Shown one piece after another: positions 44,346-54,800 of a stretch of DNA of 64,000 nucleotides (its first letter is position 1; every line of letters begins with the position of its first letter). The DNA is taken from positions 2,666,001 to 2,730,000 of the forward strand of contig NZ_UGNW01000001.1 in the NCBI RefSeq assembly GCF_900452515.1, given 5' to 3'. The notes beneath the pieces were generated by a model, which worked only from the letters and a program-made list of their open reading frames with translations, searched no databases and had not been told where the DNA came from. Both the position numbers and the translations under genes were made by a program. Origin of the DNA: Legionella birminghamensis (GTDB taxonomy: Bacteria > Pseudomonadota > Gammaproteobacteria > Legionellales > Legionellaceae).

Positions 44346-45056
44346 TCAGGCATCCATTTTTCGAATCATTCCCTTCATGTGTTCGCTGCGGGCAATCTCT
44401 GCCTGCGCCTTTTCCGCCTGCAACCTGCTATGGTAAGGGCCGAGAAGCACCCGGAACCAGATCATCTGCCCTTGGGGAACTGAAGTCACTATTACATCAA
44501 AACCTTTCAGTACAAGATTCGCTTTTACCTGTTCAGCATCCTGGCGGCGATTGAAGGAAGCAATCTGCACCAGATAATATTCTTTTGAATTTTTAGCTGG
44601 AGCTGGATTGGCGGCAGGTTTACTCTCAGCCACAGTAACGGCCTGCGGCAGGGCAGGAGCCTGCGTTTTCGCGTTGACTGGTGCCGCAGTTGGTCGGGTG
44701 ACCTGTGTAGCCTGCTGTGCAGTGTGAGCGGTAGCAGTATTGGCAGGAGGCAAAGCGCGAGGTGAAGCACTACCTGGACGATTTGCCAGTACCTGGGGAC
44801 TGGAATCTTTTGCCAGCAAGGTGTAAAACTCGAATTTGGGTTTTGGCGCTTCCGCTTTTTTAGCAGGAACCGTTGCTTCAGGATGTAATTCCTGGGCGGC
44901 CAATACATGTTTGTTTACCCACGCGCTTAAACTGGTAAAATCAAAAATAGTCGCAGTAAGATAACCGCCCAAAAAAGATGCCAGCAACAGTAACAATTGC
45001 CGGGGCGCATTGCTTCTCTGTTTTGCCTGTCGTTTTCTTACATAGTCCTTGGCCAT
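44346..45056 (-). CDS. FtsN-like SPOR-domain cell-division protein
   Basis: About 236 residues. A cytoplasmic basic head (KDYVRKRQAKQR) precedes one membrane helix at about 20-40, a Pro/Ala/Thr-rich periplasmic linker, and a C-terminal SPOR domain (about 155-235: YLVQIASFNRRQDAEQVKAN, VTSVPQGQMIWFRVLLGPY, AEKAQAEI). SPOR domains bind denuded glycan at the septum. The ATG at 45056 shares one base with the argS stop, so the two are translationally coupled, an arrangement seen in other gammaproteobacteria. Confidence 0.88.
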   Translation of the reverse strand: MAKDYVRKRQAKQRSNAPRQLLLLLASFLGGYLTATIFDFTSLSAWVNKHVLAAQELHPEATVPAKKAEAPKPKFEFYTLLAKDSSPQVLANRPGSASPRALPPANTATAHTAQQATQVTRPTAAPVNAKTQAPALPQAVTVAESKPAANPAPAKNSKEYYLVQIASFNRRQDAEQVKANLVLKGFDVIVTSVPQGQMIWFRVLLGPYHSRLQAEKAQAEIARSEHMKGMIRKMDA

Positions 45057-46816
45057 CACATGCTCTCAGGGCAGGAAACACCCAACAATTGTAAACCATT
45101 CCTTAAGACTTGCCGTACAGCTGTCAATAGCGATAATCTCGCAGACCGCAGCGTATCCTGCTCACACAATAAAGTCACGGCATTGTAATAGCTATGAAGC
45201 CCGTTCGCGAGCTCCCGCAGATAATAAGCTATCTGATGCGGCTCACAAGTATTGGCAGCGGATACGATCACTTCCGGATAACGGCTAATCAGGGTCATCA
45301 GGGAAATTTCATGAGGTTCAACCAATTTAGCAATATTTGCCAATCCGATTTCCTCACTCCAGCTTAGCCCTCTGTCCTTTAATTGCCTTAACACGCTGCT
45401 AATGCGCGCATGCGCATATTGAATATAATACACTGGGTTGTCACTGGATTGTGATTTGGCCAAATCCAAATCAAAATCCATGTGCTGTTCGGGTTTACGC
45501 ATTACATAGAAAAAGCGGGCGGCATCCTTACCCACTTCCTCACGAAGTTCACGTAAAGTAACAAAGGAACCGCTGCGGGTAGACATCTGTACACGATGTC
45601 CGCCTCTATATAAAATGGCAAACTGCACCAGCAGGACATTCAAGGCATTATCATCATGCCCAAGGGCATTCACCGCTGCCCTTACGCGAGAAATATAACC
45701 ATGATGGTCAGCACCGAAAATATCAATAACCCGGGCAAAACCACGATCATATTTGTTCCAGTGGTAGGCAACGTCGGAAGCAAAATAGGTAGTCTGGCCA
45801 TTAGCGCGAATGAGCACCCGGTCTTTTTCATCCCCGAAATCGGTCGCTTTAAACCATAAAGCCCCCTCTTTCGTGTAGGTATGGTTTGCATCTTTCAGAG
45901 CCTGGATGCCTTTCTCAATAGAACCGTCTTCAAGTAAATGCTGTTCTGAAAACCAACAGTCAAAATGAACGCCAAAATCTTCCAGATCGTCTTTAATATC
46001 ATCCAGAACCGAATCTAGCGCTTCTTTATGAAAATATTTAAAACCATCAAGGCCGAGCAATTGCTTGCAGCGCTCGATCACTGCATCGATGTAAACTTCC
46101 TTATCGCCGCCTTCCGGCTCATCCGCAGGCAAACTTTCTTTAATTAAGCCCCAGGGCTGTTTGTACTTTTCACCATGGCTTTCAAAAACCATTCGCGCGA
46201 TATCATTGACATAATCCCCACGATAACCATTGGCCGGAAATATAATCGACTCTCCGGTCAGCGTGAGATACCTTAACCAGACACTGACGGCCAGAATATT
46301 CATTTGCCTGCCAGCATCATTCACATAATATTCCCGGCTCACTTTATAGCCGGCGGCACTTAACAAATTACCCAGAGTTGCGCCAAATGCAGCACCGCGC
46401 CCATGCCCTACATGCAAGGGGCCTGTGGGATTGGCAGAAACAAATTCAATCAAAACAGGCTGCTGATTACCGAGATTGCTTCGCCCATAATTCTCCTGCT
46501 GCTCGAGAATGGTAGCAACCACCTGGGATAGGCTGTCCTTCTGCATGAAAAAATTAATGAACCCGGGTCCAGCGATCTCGATTTTTTCAACACTCTCATG
46601 CTGACCTATCGTCTGAATCAACAATTCTGCCAATTGACGAGGCGGTTGGCGGCAAGGCTTCGCCAATATCAGGGCGAGGTTACTGGCGAAATCACCATGC
46701 GATGAATCTTTACTGCGGTCAACTTTAATCTCTACATCTACGTCTGAGGGAATAACACCAGAGGTTTTCAAAGAGCGAATCGCATCGGCAAGCAGATTTT
46801 CAACAGTCTGTTTCAT
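45056..46816 (-). CDS. argS: Arginyl-tRNA synthetase
   Basis: 586 residues, class I. The HIGH-type motif appears as [19 protein letters not shown] near residue 130; the KMSK position is the MSTRSGSF form, usual for ArgRS; the N-terminal Add-1 domain and C-terminal DALR anticodon domain (VNALRELANG-type helices near 540) are present. It charges tRNA-Arg with arginine. It is followed by the SPOR gene. Confidence 0.96.
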   Translation of the reverse strand: MKQTVENLLADAIRSLKTSGVIPSDVDVEIKVDRSKDSSHGDFASNLALILAKPCRQPPRQLAELLIQTIGQHESVEKIEIAGPGFINFFMQKDSLSQVVATILEQQENYGRSNLGNQQPVLIEFVSANPTGPLHVGHGRGAAFGATLGNLLSAAGYKVSREYYVNDAGRQMNILAVSVWLRYLTLTGESIIFPANGYRGDYVNDIARMVFESHGEKYKQPWGLIKESLPADEPEGGDKEVYIDAVIERCKQLLGLDGFKYFHKEALDSVLDDIKDDLEDFGVHFDCWFSEQHLLEDGSIEKGIQALKDANHTYTKEGALWFKATDFGDEKDRVLIRANGQTTYFASDVAYHWNKYDRGFARVIDIFGADHHGYISRVRAAVNALGHDDNALNVLLVQFAILYRGGHRVQMSTRSGSFVTLRELREEVGKDAARFFYVMRKPEQHMDFDLDLAKSQSSDNPVYYIQYAHARISSVLRQLKDRGLSWSEEIGLANIAKLVEPHEISLMTLISRYPEVIVSAANTCEPHQIAYYLRELANGLHSYYNAVTLLCEQDTLRSARLSLLTAVRQVLRNGLQLLGVSCPESM

Positions 46817-47202
46817 GGGCTTAATTCATTTCGTCAAAAAGCAACTATTATGCGCTTTTTCATGTCATATGCAAAGTATTGAATCCTGATATTGCATTGG
46901 AATTATCATTTTGCAGGATATTCCCTTTGTCTTAACCGCATACGTATCTATACAAATGCATTAACTATCGAATCACCGCGGCGTCGATCATCGAATCCCC
47001 GCGGCAACGATCATCGAATCCCCGCGGCGTCGACCGCGGGGCCCACATGATGCCTATTCGGGGTATTAATCTTGGGCCTCTTCACTCTCTATTTTTTAGC
47101 AACATTGTAAACTTAAAGAGCATGTCTGCCAGACATGGGCCCCGCGGTCGCAGCCGCGGGGATTCGGATGAGGAAAACATAAAAGTCGTGAGGACCATCC
47201 GC
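46817..47202. repeat. Repeat region with degenerate MITE-like family 1 copy
   Basis: No gene is seen. At 46969-47046 a unit of about 23 bp (ATCGAATCCCCGCGGC then AACG or GTCG) occurs three times in tandem, the last continuing into CGACCGCGGGGCCCAC. At 47134-47167 lies the complete inverted partner, ATGGGCCCCGCGGTCGCAGC then CGCGGGGATTCGG. The ~90 bp between them share a CTATTTTTTAGCAACATTG segment with the core of the copy at 55.8 kb, so this is a shortened or diverged relative. Confidence 0.75.
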
Positions 47203-48480
47203 TTAAAACATTCTCCACAGAGAGGCTTTGGGCTTGGTCATTTTAAAATTCCTGTAAAAATAACAGGCGGGATATAGAAGCAAGAGCCCTATAAGCCAAA
47301 AACCGAGAAGACCGCCTGCAGATGTAAGCCTGGCGGGCAAGAGTACTGAAATAAGATAATACACATACCAGTGGCAGACAAAAAAGAACAGCGCGCACTG
47401 ACCAAAGGTTTTCAGCGGCTGCAATAGCAGTGGGACATGCCCCAGACGATTTTCCAGCTTAAACCAAGTGAGAATTCCCAAAAGGTTAATACCCCAGGCA
47501 AACAGGAAATAGGAAAGGCTGGGCGGGTATTTATTAGAACAGAAATAAGACCGCCAATCCAGGTGCTCGCCAGATACCAGGGTTTTGTAATCGCCCCATG
47601 AAATACTGCCTTGCAAATAAGCGGTTTTAAGCAGAAACCAGGCAGCCAGCAAACTGAAAGCTATCCATTGAAGCAGTTTAATACTCTGATCGTCCCGGCG
47701 GGATATAATTTTACCGATAACCAAGCCAAAAGCGACTGCGGGAAACCAGGGAAAAGGCATAAAATCAAAGTCCACATCAATGCCATTGATAGTATAGGTT
47801 CCTCCCAGCAATAGTATTATCTTCCCCCAGCCCGGTGAAACGTCAGCAGCCTGAGTCTGGAGCATCACTAATTGATTAATAATGATTATTCCTGCAGCAA
47901 TGACTAAAGGTAGCCAATAATCAACAGTCGAATAGGCTTTGCCCCAGGCTGTTTGTTTTATGCTTTCCAGTAACCGTAAACAACAGGCAGCCAGCATCAT
48001 GCAAATACCAAGCCCATAAAGTACGCCAACATACAAGTAGAAGTGAGGAGAGGAAATTGTTTCAAAAACTGCCATTATCGTAAACTGAACGGTCAGCATT
48101 ACAGCGCCCCGGGTCATTAAATACCGCCAGACCTCATTAGGCGGGTATCCTTCCTTCAGGCGGGATTGCCATAAGAAATAAATTCCGATCCCCATCATCA
48201 TGAAAAATCCGCCAGCTACAATGGAGCTAACACCGACTTGCTGAAAAAAATCCAGCCAAAAATCCCCCTTCCAGGCAGGCGACGCATCTAAATGATAATT
48301 GGAGTAGTGCTCTCCACCCAGATACTCCCGGCCATGGGAGAAAGCCATCAGCATCATGATCATACCACGCTGAATATCCAGGGCTCCGAAACGGGATGCC
48401 TGGGCGCCGGTTTGGATTTTCGCTTCATTTGAGAGGGCAGCTTGCGATAAAGCCGCCTGATTTTCAGGTAAAAAATTCAA
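47203..48480 (-). CDS. DUF1624/HGSNAT-like multi-pass membrane protein
   Basis: About 425 residues, about ten hydrophobic segments. RFGALDIQRGMIMMLMAFSH near residue 40 is the DUF1624 opening, a family related to the heparan-alpha-glucosaminide N-acetyltransferase and YeiB acyltransferases. Such proteins are thought to move acyl groups across the membrane; the substrate here is unknown. I favour the TTG at 48480, which has AAGGAT six bases upstream; the frame is open to a GTG at 48531 whose extra 17 codons overlap a CCCAGGCCCA segment. Confidence 0.8.
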   Translation of the reverse strand: MNFLPENQAALSQAALSNEAKIQTGAQASRFGALDIQRGMIMMLMAFSHGREYLGGEHYSNYHLDASPAWKGDFWLDFFQQVGVSSIVAGGFFMMMGIGIYFLWQSRLKEGYPPNEVWRYLMTRGAVMLTVQFTIMAVFETISSPHFYLYVGVLYGLGICMMLAACCLRLLESIKQTAWGKAYSTVDYWLPLVIAAGIIIINQLVMLQTQAADVSPGWGKIILLLGGTYTINGIDVDFDFMPFPWFPAVAFGLVIGKIISRRDDQSIKLLQWIAFSLLAAWFLLKTAYLQGSISWGDYKTLVSGEHLDWRSYFCSNKYPPSLSYFLFAWGINLLGILTWFKLENRLGHVPLLLQPLKTFGQCALFFFVCHWYVYYLISVLLPARLTSAGGLLGFWLIGLLLLYPACYFYRNFKMTKPKASLWRMF

Positions 48481-48572
48481 GATAATATCCTTATTAAAGT
48501 TCCACAGGAATTGAATGGACCCCAGGCCCACTATTCACCATGGAACTATCTTGCATTTTTATTAAGGGTTTA

Positions 48573-49943
48573 TCAAGCGCCCGCATACCTCGATAGCAAA
48601 TACTCACCTACCGCCCTGATTCCCATCGCCTCTCCGCCCTCCGGCTTTCCAGGTTTGGATGAAACGTTCCAGGCCATCACATCAAAGTGAACCCAGGGAA
48701 TTCCTGCGGGAACAAAACGCTGTAAAAACAGCGCAGCAACAATTGCGCCTGCATAAGGCGAAGCCGAGCAATTGGATAAGTCGGCAATTGAGGAATCCAG
48801 CAAAGGCTCATAAGCAGCATACAGGGGTAGACGCCATACCGGATCATTGGCTTTGCCTGCAAACTCATATAATTCATTGGCCAGCTTATCGTTATTACAA
48901 AACAAGGCAGAAATTTCTGTACCTACCGCTGTCCGCGCAGCGCCGGTTAAGGTTGCAAAATCAATAATAAGCTCTGGTTTGTCTTCACCGGCAAATACCA
49001 GGGCATCAGCCAGTACCAGACGCCCTTCTGCATCGGTGTTATCGATTTCAACGGTAAGACCGTTTCTCATGGTTAAAACATCACCCGGACGATAAGCATC
49101 AGGCCCTATTGAGTTCTCAACGGCAGGAATCAGAACCTGGAGCCGAATAGGAAGCTCTCTAGCCATAATCCACTGGGCAAGCCCCAGAACCTGTGCTGCA
49201 CCGCCCATATCTTTTTTCATCAAGCGCATGAAGTTCGAAGGTTTAATATCCAGGCCGCCGGTATCAAAGCAAACACCTTTACCGACCAGCGTTACTTTAG
49301 GATGTTTTTCATTGCCCCAGTTCAAGGACAAAAGACGGGGTTGATTGATGGATGCGCGACCAACGGCATGAATAGCGGGAAAGTTGGCAGCAAGAAGCTC
49401 ATCCCCTATCCATTCTTGAAAGCTCGCCGAATAACGGGTAGCCAGGGTCTTCATTGTATCGGATAAATCCTGAGGCCCCATGCAGTTGGTGGGTGCATTA
49501 ATCAAATCACGCACCAGAAAAGCAGCGTCAACATCCTGAAGCACTTCGCGAAGATTATTTTCTAATATTAACACTCGTGGTTGTATTTCCTGCTTTTTAT
49601 AACGGTCATAGCAGTACTGGGCCAATCCCCAGAAAATGACATGGGCATTCGGCAGCGCCTGTTGTAATTGATAATTTCCCTCGGGCAAACGCAGTGCAGC
49701 AGAGGCTAGCGCCAATGAATAATTATTCGCATCCCCTGCTCCGAGATAGACCTTCTGACTTTTGCCATTTTCCCCGCTGATAATGCAGAGATCGCCGGTA
49801 TTTCCCTTAAACCGCTGGGTATAAAATTGATTCCGCTCAGATGAAAGCAGTTCCGGCATTCCCGATGCCCAATCCTGTTTGCTAAGCAGAATGACAGGTA
49901 TGATATCCTGAGCCTGGTTTTTGTAAAATAATTCTGCTTGCAT
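48573..49943 (-). CDS. M17-family leucyl aminopeptidase
   Basis: 456 residues. The M17 signature NTDAEGRLVLADAL is present, with the upstream metal-binding and catalytic Lys region VGKGVCFDTGGLDIKPS and KKDMGGAAQVLGLA. The N-terminal domain is divergent, as in PepB-like members. These hexameric di-zinc enzymes remove N-terminal residues from peptides in the cytosol. The start lies 3 bases after the murJ stop, so the two are co-transcribed. Confidence 0.93.
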   Translation of the reverse strand: MQAELFYKNQAQDIIPVILLSKQDWASGMPELLSSERNQFYTQRFKGNTGDLCIISGENGKSQKVYLGAGDANNYSLALASAALRLPEGNYQLQQALPNAHVIFWGLAQYCYDRYKKQEIQPRVLILENNLREVLQDVDAAFLVRDLINAPTNCMGPQDLSDTMKTLATRYSASFQEWIGDELLAANFPAIHAVGRASINQPRLLSLNWGNEKHPKVTLVGKGVCFDTGGLDIKPSNFMRLMKKDMGGAAQVLGLAQWIMARELPIRLQVLIPAVENSIGPDAYRPGDVLTMRNGLTVEIDNTDAEGRLVLADALVFAGEDKPELIIDFATLTGAARTAVGTEISALFCNNDKLANELYEFAGKANDPVWRLPLYAAYEPLLDSSIADLSNCSASPYAGAIVAALFLQRFVPAGIPWVHFDVMAWNVSSKPGKPEGGEAMGIRAVGEYLLSRYAGA

Positions 49944-49946
49944 AAT

Positions 49947-51524
49947 TTACTCCTTTATTAATCCACGGAACTGTTTAGGTCGCACGCCAGTCACATAAAG
50001 TGCTGCAAAATAAATCAGAATTGCCGCGGCAATGTGAGCAGAAAGCAGCAAGAGCCTCATCACCGATGAAAGATGCAGCCACATTGCGACATCGCCACTG
50101 GCATAATAGAGATAAACGGCAATTAATGTATTAGCAAACAACAACTGCATAATAAATTTTAGCCAAGCTTTTGCGGGATGGTAGATTTTTTTTCGCAAAA
50201 GCAAAAAAATAAGCAATCCACAGTTTACATAACCGGCAAGCGAGGAAGAAAGCGCCAGGCCTGCATGCGCTAGAGGCCAGATTAATACGGCACAAAAAAG
50301 GCTATTCACCACCATGGCAATAGCCCCTACCTTCACCGGCGTTTTGATATCCTGACGAGCATAAAATCCTGAAGCCAGTACTTTAATCATCATAAAAGCG
50401 GGAACGCCGCTGCCTAAAGCAATCAAACTTTTTTGGGTTTGTAAAAGATCGTTCAAGTTAAATTTTCCATAAGAAAAACAACAGGCAATCAGAGGCATTG
50501 AAAAAACAGCCAGGCCGATACCAGCCGGTAAACCAATCAACAAGATGAGTCTTAATCCCCAATCAAGCGCCCGCGAATAACGCTCAGTGTTCTGCTCCGC
50601 ATGGCGGCGTGATAAATGAGGCAAAATGACTGTAGCAATCGCTACCCCAAATACCCCAAGGGGAAAATCGGTGAGCCTGTCGGTATAATAAAGCCAGGAA
50701 ACCGATCCTACCTTCAGGAAAGAGGCAAAAATGGAATCTACCATCAGATTCAGCTGGGCAATTGAAACACCAAACAGGGCAGGGATCATTAACTTCATCA
50801 CCCGCCTTACGCCCTCATCTTTACGAGCCAGGCGCGGTCTGACCAGCAAGGTTCTTTTGTAAAGAAACGGCAGCTGAAATAAGAACTGCGCCACACCGGC
50901 AATAAATACTCCCCAGGCCAGCGCAACAACCGGCTGCGGCAACATCGGGCTTAAATACCAGGCAGCCAGGATCATGCTCAGATTTAGCATGACCGGCGTA
51001 ATCGCTGGAATAGCAAAATAGCCATAGGTGTTTAGCACAGCGCCTGCCATTGCAGTTAAAGAAACCAGCATAAGATAGGGAAAAGTAATACGCAGCATTT
51101 CGGTAGCCAGTAAACTGCGGGCACTTCCTTCTCCAAAACCGGGCGCAAAGAGAAAAATAATCACAGGAGTAGCCAGAATCCCGATGAGGGTTACGACGGA
51201 GAGCACCGCAGTTAATTGTCCTGATACCCGCGCGATAAAAAGTCTCACATCTTCAACAGGCTGCGTTTGCTGATATTCCGCCAGTACTGGCACAAAAGCT
51301 TGTGAGAATGCGCCTTCAGCAAATAAACGCCGCATAAAATTAGGGATCCGAAACGCTACAAAAAAGGCGTCCATTCCCGCCCCTGCGCCAAATAGCTGGG
51401 CAATCACGACATCGCGGGCAAACCCGGTCATTCTTGAAATAAATGTCATCACTGAAACCAGTGTGGTTGAGCGCAGCAGGCTTTGTTGTTTTGGGAGCAT
51501 TATCTCGGTCGCAGACATAGTCAT
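49947..51524 (-). CDS. murJ: MurJ, lipid II flippase
   Basis: 525 residues with about 14 transmembrane helices, of the MOP exporter superfamily. Signatures: SRMTGFARDVVIAQLFGAG, DAFFVAFRIPNFMRRLFAEG and AFSQAFVPVLAEY in the first 100 residues. MurJ flips lipid II across the inner membrane. It often lies beside rpsT in gammaproteobacteria; here a 3.2-kb gene and repeats separate the two. Confidence 0.95.
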   Translation of the reverse strand: MTMSATEIMLPKQQSLLRSTTLVSVMTFISRMTGFARDVVIAQLFGAGAGMDAFFVAFRIPNFMRRLFAEGAFSQAFVPVLAEYQQTQPVEDVRLFIARVSGQLTAVLSVVTLIGILATPVIIFLFAPGFGEGSARSLLATEMLRITFPYLMLVSLTAMAGAVLNTYGYFAIPAITPVMLNLSMILAAWYLSPMLPQPVVALAWGVFIAGVAQFLFQLPFLYKRTLLVRPRLARKDEGVRRVMKLMIPALFGVSIAQLNLMVDSIFASFLKVGSVSWLYYTDRLTDFPLGVFGVAIATVILPHLSRRHAEQNTERYSRALDWGLRLILLIGLPAGIGLAVFSMPLIACCFSYGKFNLNDLLQTQKSLIALGSGVPAFMMIKVLASGFYARQDIKTPVKVGAIAMVVNSLFCAVLIWPLAHAGLALSSSLAGYVNCGLLIFLLLRKKIYHPAKAWLKFIMQLLFANTLIAVYLYYASGDVAMWLHLSSVMRLLLLSAHIAAAILIYFAALYVTGVRPKQFRGLIKE

Positions 51525-51873
51525 TCGAATCAGGGAATAAAAAGGGATTATCCCATTAATTAATTAATGAGTCTAATCGCTTAGTCCCTCCGCCCGAATT
51601 CCCGCGATCGCAGCCCATAGCTATCTAGACAAATATTTTCCCCGTCCGAATCCCCGCGGCACCGACCACGGGGCCCACAACCCAGCTCAATCTTCGACCT
51701 CGCGGTACTAGCCCATAGGTATCTACGCATCACCACTACGCCCTGCCGCTTGTCGGGCAAGCCGAGGGAAGTCCAAGCTAAGAGCAGACTGTGTTTTCAG
51801 GGATGTGTAGATAGCTATGGGTCGATGCCGCGGGGATTCGGACTGAATTATCCATGTAATCTGCCCAACTCCG
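51525..51873. repeat. Repeat region upstream of murJ with family 2 copy D
   Basis: No gene is seen. 51595-51677 has a palindrome half (CCCGCGATCGCAGCCCATAG), a TAGCTATCTAGACA motif and a full GAATCCCCGCGGCACCGACC palindrome. 51701-51841 is a family 2 element in inverted orientation relative to 1418-1602: left end TAGCCCATAGGTATCTAC, internal CAAGCCGAGGGA and CAGACTGTGTTTTCAG, right end TGTGTAGATAGCTATGGG. It has lost a segment of about 50 bp present in the 1.5-kb copy. The region separates murJ from the 1056-residue gene. Confidence 0.75.
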
Positions 51874-54800
51874 TTATTTTATCCTTGGCTGAATTAATGG
51901 ATCCTGCAGCCCTGACGTGCTTTGTACTCCAGTATTACCTGTATTTTCTGTCCACTTTTCAATATTTACCTGCGCAGAAGCACCAAAAAGTCCCAGACCA
52001 ACACCCGCTGAAACCTTGGTATTATTACCATTGTTTGAGAATCCGGCTTTGATTCCAGCACTTCCCGCATGCAAACTAGCTACCACCGTGACTTTAGTAC
52101 AGGAACCTTTCTGGCAAACTGGCTTCGTCTCAAGAACGGTCTGCACTTGGGCTAAAGAAACCTGAGCACTAAGCCCAAGCTCTTTGTCTGAGGCAGAAGC
52201 ATTGAGGTCTACCGCAAATAAATCAAGGCGGGCTTTCTTCATTTTTGCAACCTCAAGACGGGAAGAGGCCGTGGCACTGACTGCAGGCACACCGCTCTCG
52301 CTGGTCATATGCGCCACCCCAACACTGGTCGTTTGAGTCAGCTCCAGTTGGACGTGGGAACTTATATCAAGAGGGGCAACGTATGAGGTACTGTTTGTAA
52401 CCCCCACTGACTTGTCACCTTGTTTCAAATTCACCCCCGGCCGGCTGAATAAACCGTTTCTGCTCGTAGACATCTGTTTATGGGGCGCCGCAGCAAACTG
52501 CCCATCCTTTTTGTTTTTATTCCCAGTATACCGCCAATGCTCTCTGCCTTTTTTATCCTTCTCTTTCTGTTTTGTTTCAGTTTTTACAGGCAACTTGCTC
52601 CGTTCAACCTTGCTTGCCGTTGCAGGTGTTGCTCTGGCGACTTTATTCGGGGGAAGATTATTATTCCGGTTATTTACAGGCGCGGCTGGCCGTTTTACTG
52701 GCAGGGGAAGATGCTTTAATGGTGGCGGTGAAACTACAGTTTCCTTAATAAGGCTTAATGGCGCTTGCTCCCTTACTGTTGGGGCAGTCTTTTTGACTGC
52801 GTCTTCCAACTGCTGGCTGAATTGCCCCTTCTCGCCAGAAGTGTAAACAGGAACCATGTCAGGTTGTTTGGCCGGTCCAACTGTCAGCTTAACTTGCTGG
52901 CCGTCCGTTTGAACACCTGCGCCGGCGCCGCCTCTAAGCACTTCTTTAGCCGCTTGTTCGACTACTCCAACTGCACACTTTAGCACTTTAGTTCTGTTTT
53001 TATGTACACGCTCCTTCTTCTGTACTTCCAGTCCGTCAAATCGACGCTCGCCTACATTTACAGCAGTCTCCTGAGCCTTTTTAAATATATTGTATGCCGC
53101 CCCTCTTTGATCATCGGTAAAATTACCCCCCGCTATTGCGAAGCCTGCATTAATAAAAGCCTCTTTTTGTCTGTCAGTCGGAGTTTTTGTTAGATGCTCA
53201 TTGCAAATCATAGTTAATTGTGCTTTTTGGTCTCCATCCAGAGAAGAGTACCCGGCTTTTTTAAATTCATTGTCAATTTTCTGTATATATACTTGCACAA
53301 TAAGATCTTTCTGAGGCGCTTCATTGAAATATTTAATCGTCTGTATTGTAGCTGGTTTTTGCGATTCATATTGGACAAGTAAAGCTTTGGCAGCATGCTC
53401 GATTCGATGAGCCTCCATATATCGGCTAGCCGAGCGGATCAGACGCTTCTCATGTCTTTGTGAACTTCCATCCTGATCCTTTTCAAACTGTATTCGCATA
53501 GCTTCTTTTGCGGCGTTATCATGATTAGCAGGATCCCCGCCCCAAAACTTACAGGCCAAAATATCGCTCATTCTTTTCGCAATAGCGTTTATACCTCCTC
53601 CCGCTGCCCGCTCCGCTTTAACTAATTTAACTGCAGTAAGGGAGTCGTCCCATTTTTCGGGAGGCACAAGCGGTTCGACTTTAGCTTTTTTAGCCCTCCC
53701 ACTGTCATCGTCATCCGCTTTCCTTTTACGGGAGCTTTTTTCGCCAGTCTCTTCCGCTAACCTTTCAGTCAACTCATCCAAATCCATCGTTCCCTGCCAT
53801 TCCTCCACCTTTTTGGCAATATCGTAATCCTCGTAATCCTGCTCGCTGCCGCTCCATATAACCCGCTCATTGCCATCTTCATCCTGAACGATTAATTTTA
53901 TTCTTCTCTCCTGATGCTGCATATAGGCCTGGATGCCGCCAGCGGCTCCTGAGGCCAGAGCAGTAGCGACTAGAGAAGAAGGGGTCAGATTATGTCCCAA
54001 AGGTTTCTCAAGAAGGACATTTTCGGTTACTTGTGAGGTTATCTGACTGCTGGTAGCCGCCGAAGCCGCTGTTAGCGACTGACTAACCGTAGCATTTAGA
54101 GCCGAACTGACAGGATTAATCATTTTACCCAAAACAAATCCCGATGCTTTGGATGTATACTCCGATGTTTTACCCCCGACCACATTGGCAATCCCGCCCA
54201 CCACAACATCACTCAGTAAATCCTCACCAGAAGGTAAGGGCTGTTGAGTGACAACAGCTTCGAGGGCTCTACCCGCAGGTTTGCTTAAAGCGCCGCCTAC
54301 AAGCATTGCTGTAACTCCCTGCCCTAATAGAATATTAGCCCCCCCACCAAGCAAACCGGTACTAGCACTTACAACCCCGGTTGAAAGATACTTGGCTGTA
54401 CTTAAATTTTCATCCTGTATTGCCTGCGTTAGAGTAGCCACCCCCGAACTCCAGACTCCGCTGGCCAGCCAAGGGTTGACAGGAGTAAGGGCTACAGCCG
54501 CTGCGATCTGCAGGCCAGAACATGTTACCTGAAGTATTTGTCCCCCGGTTACGCCCCCTAATAAACCATAAGGTTCACCAATGACCACCTTTTTTTCAGT
54601 GGAACGCCTGTCATCGAAGACCTGGACAAATTTACTATGATTACTGGTACAAAATTGTCTTAACTGATGTTGAATATAGCGGCAAAGAAACTGTGAATCA
54701 TTTGAGTAAGCCGGAAAAGTTGATAAATTGTCCTCTAACCATTTGGCCAAATGATAATTACTGCTGTGGTGAGTTTGACCATCCCTATTTCGTAGCTTAA

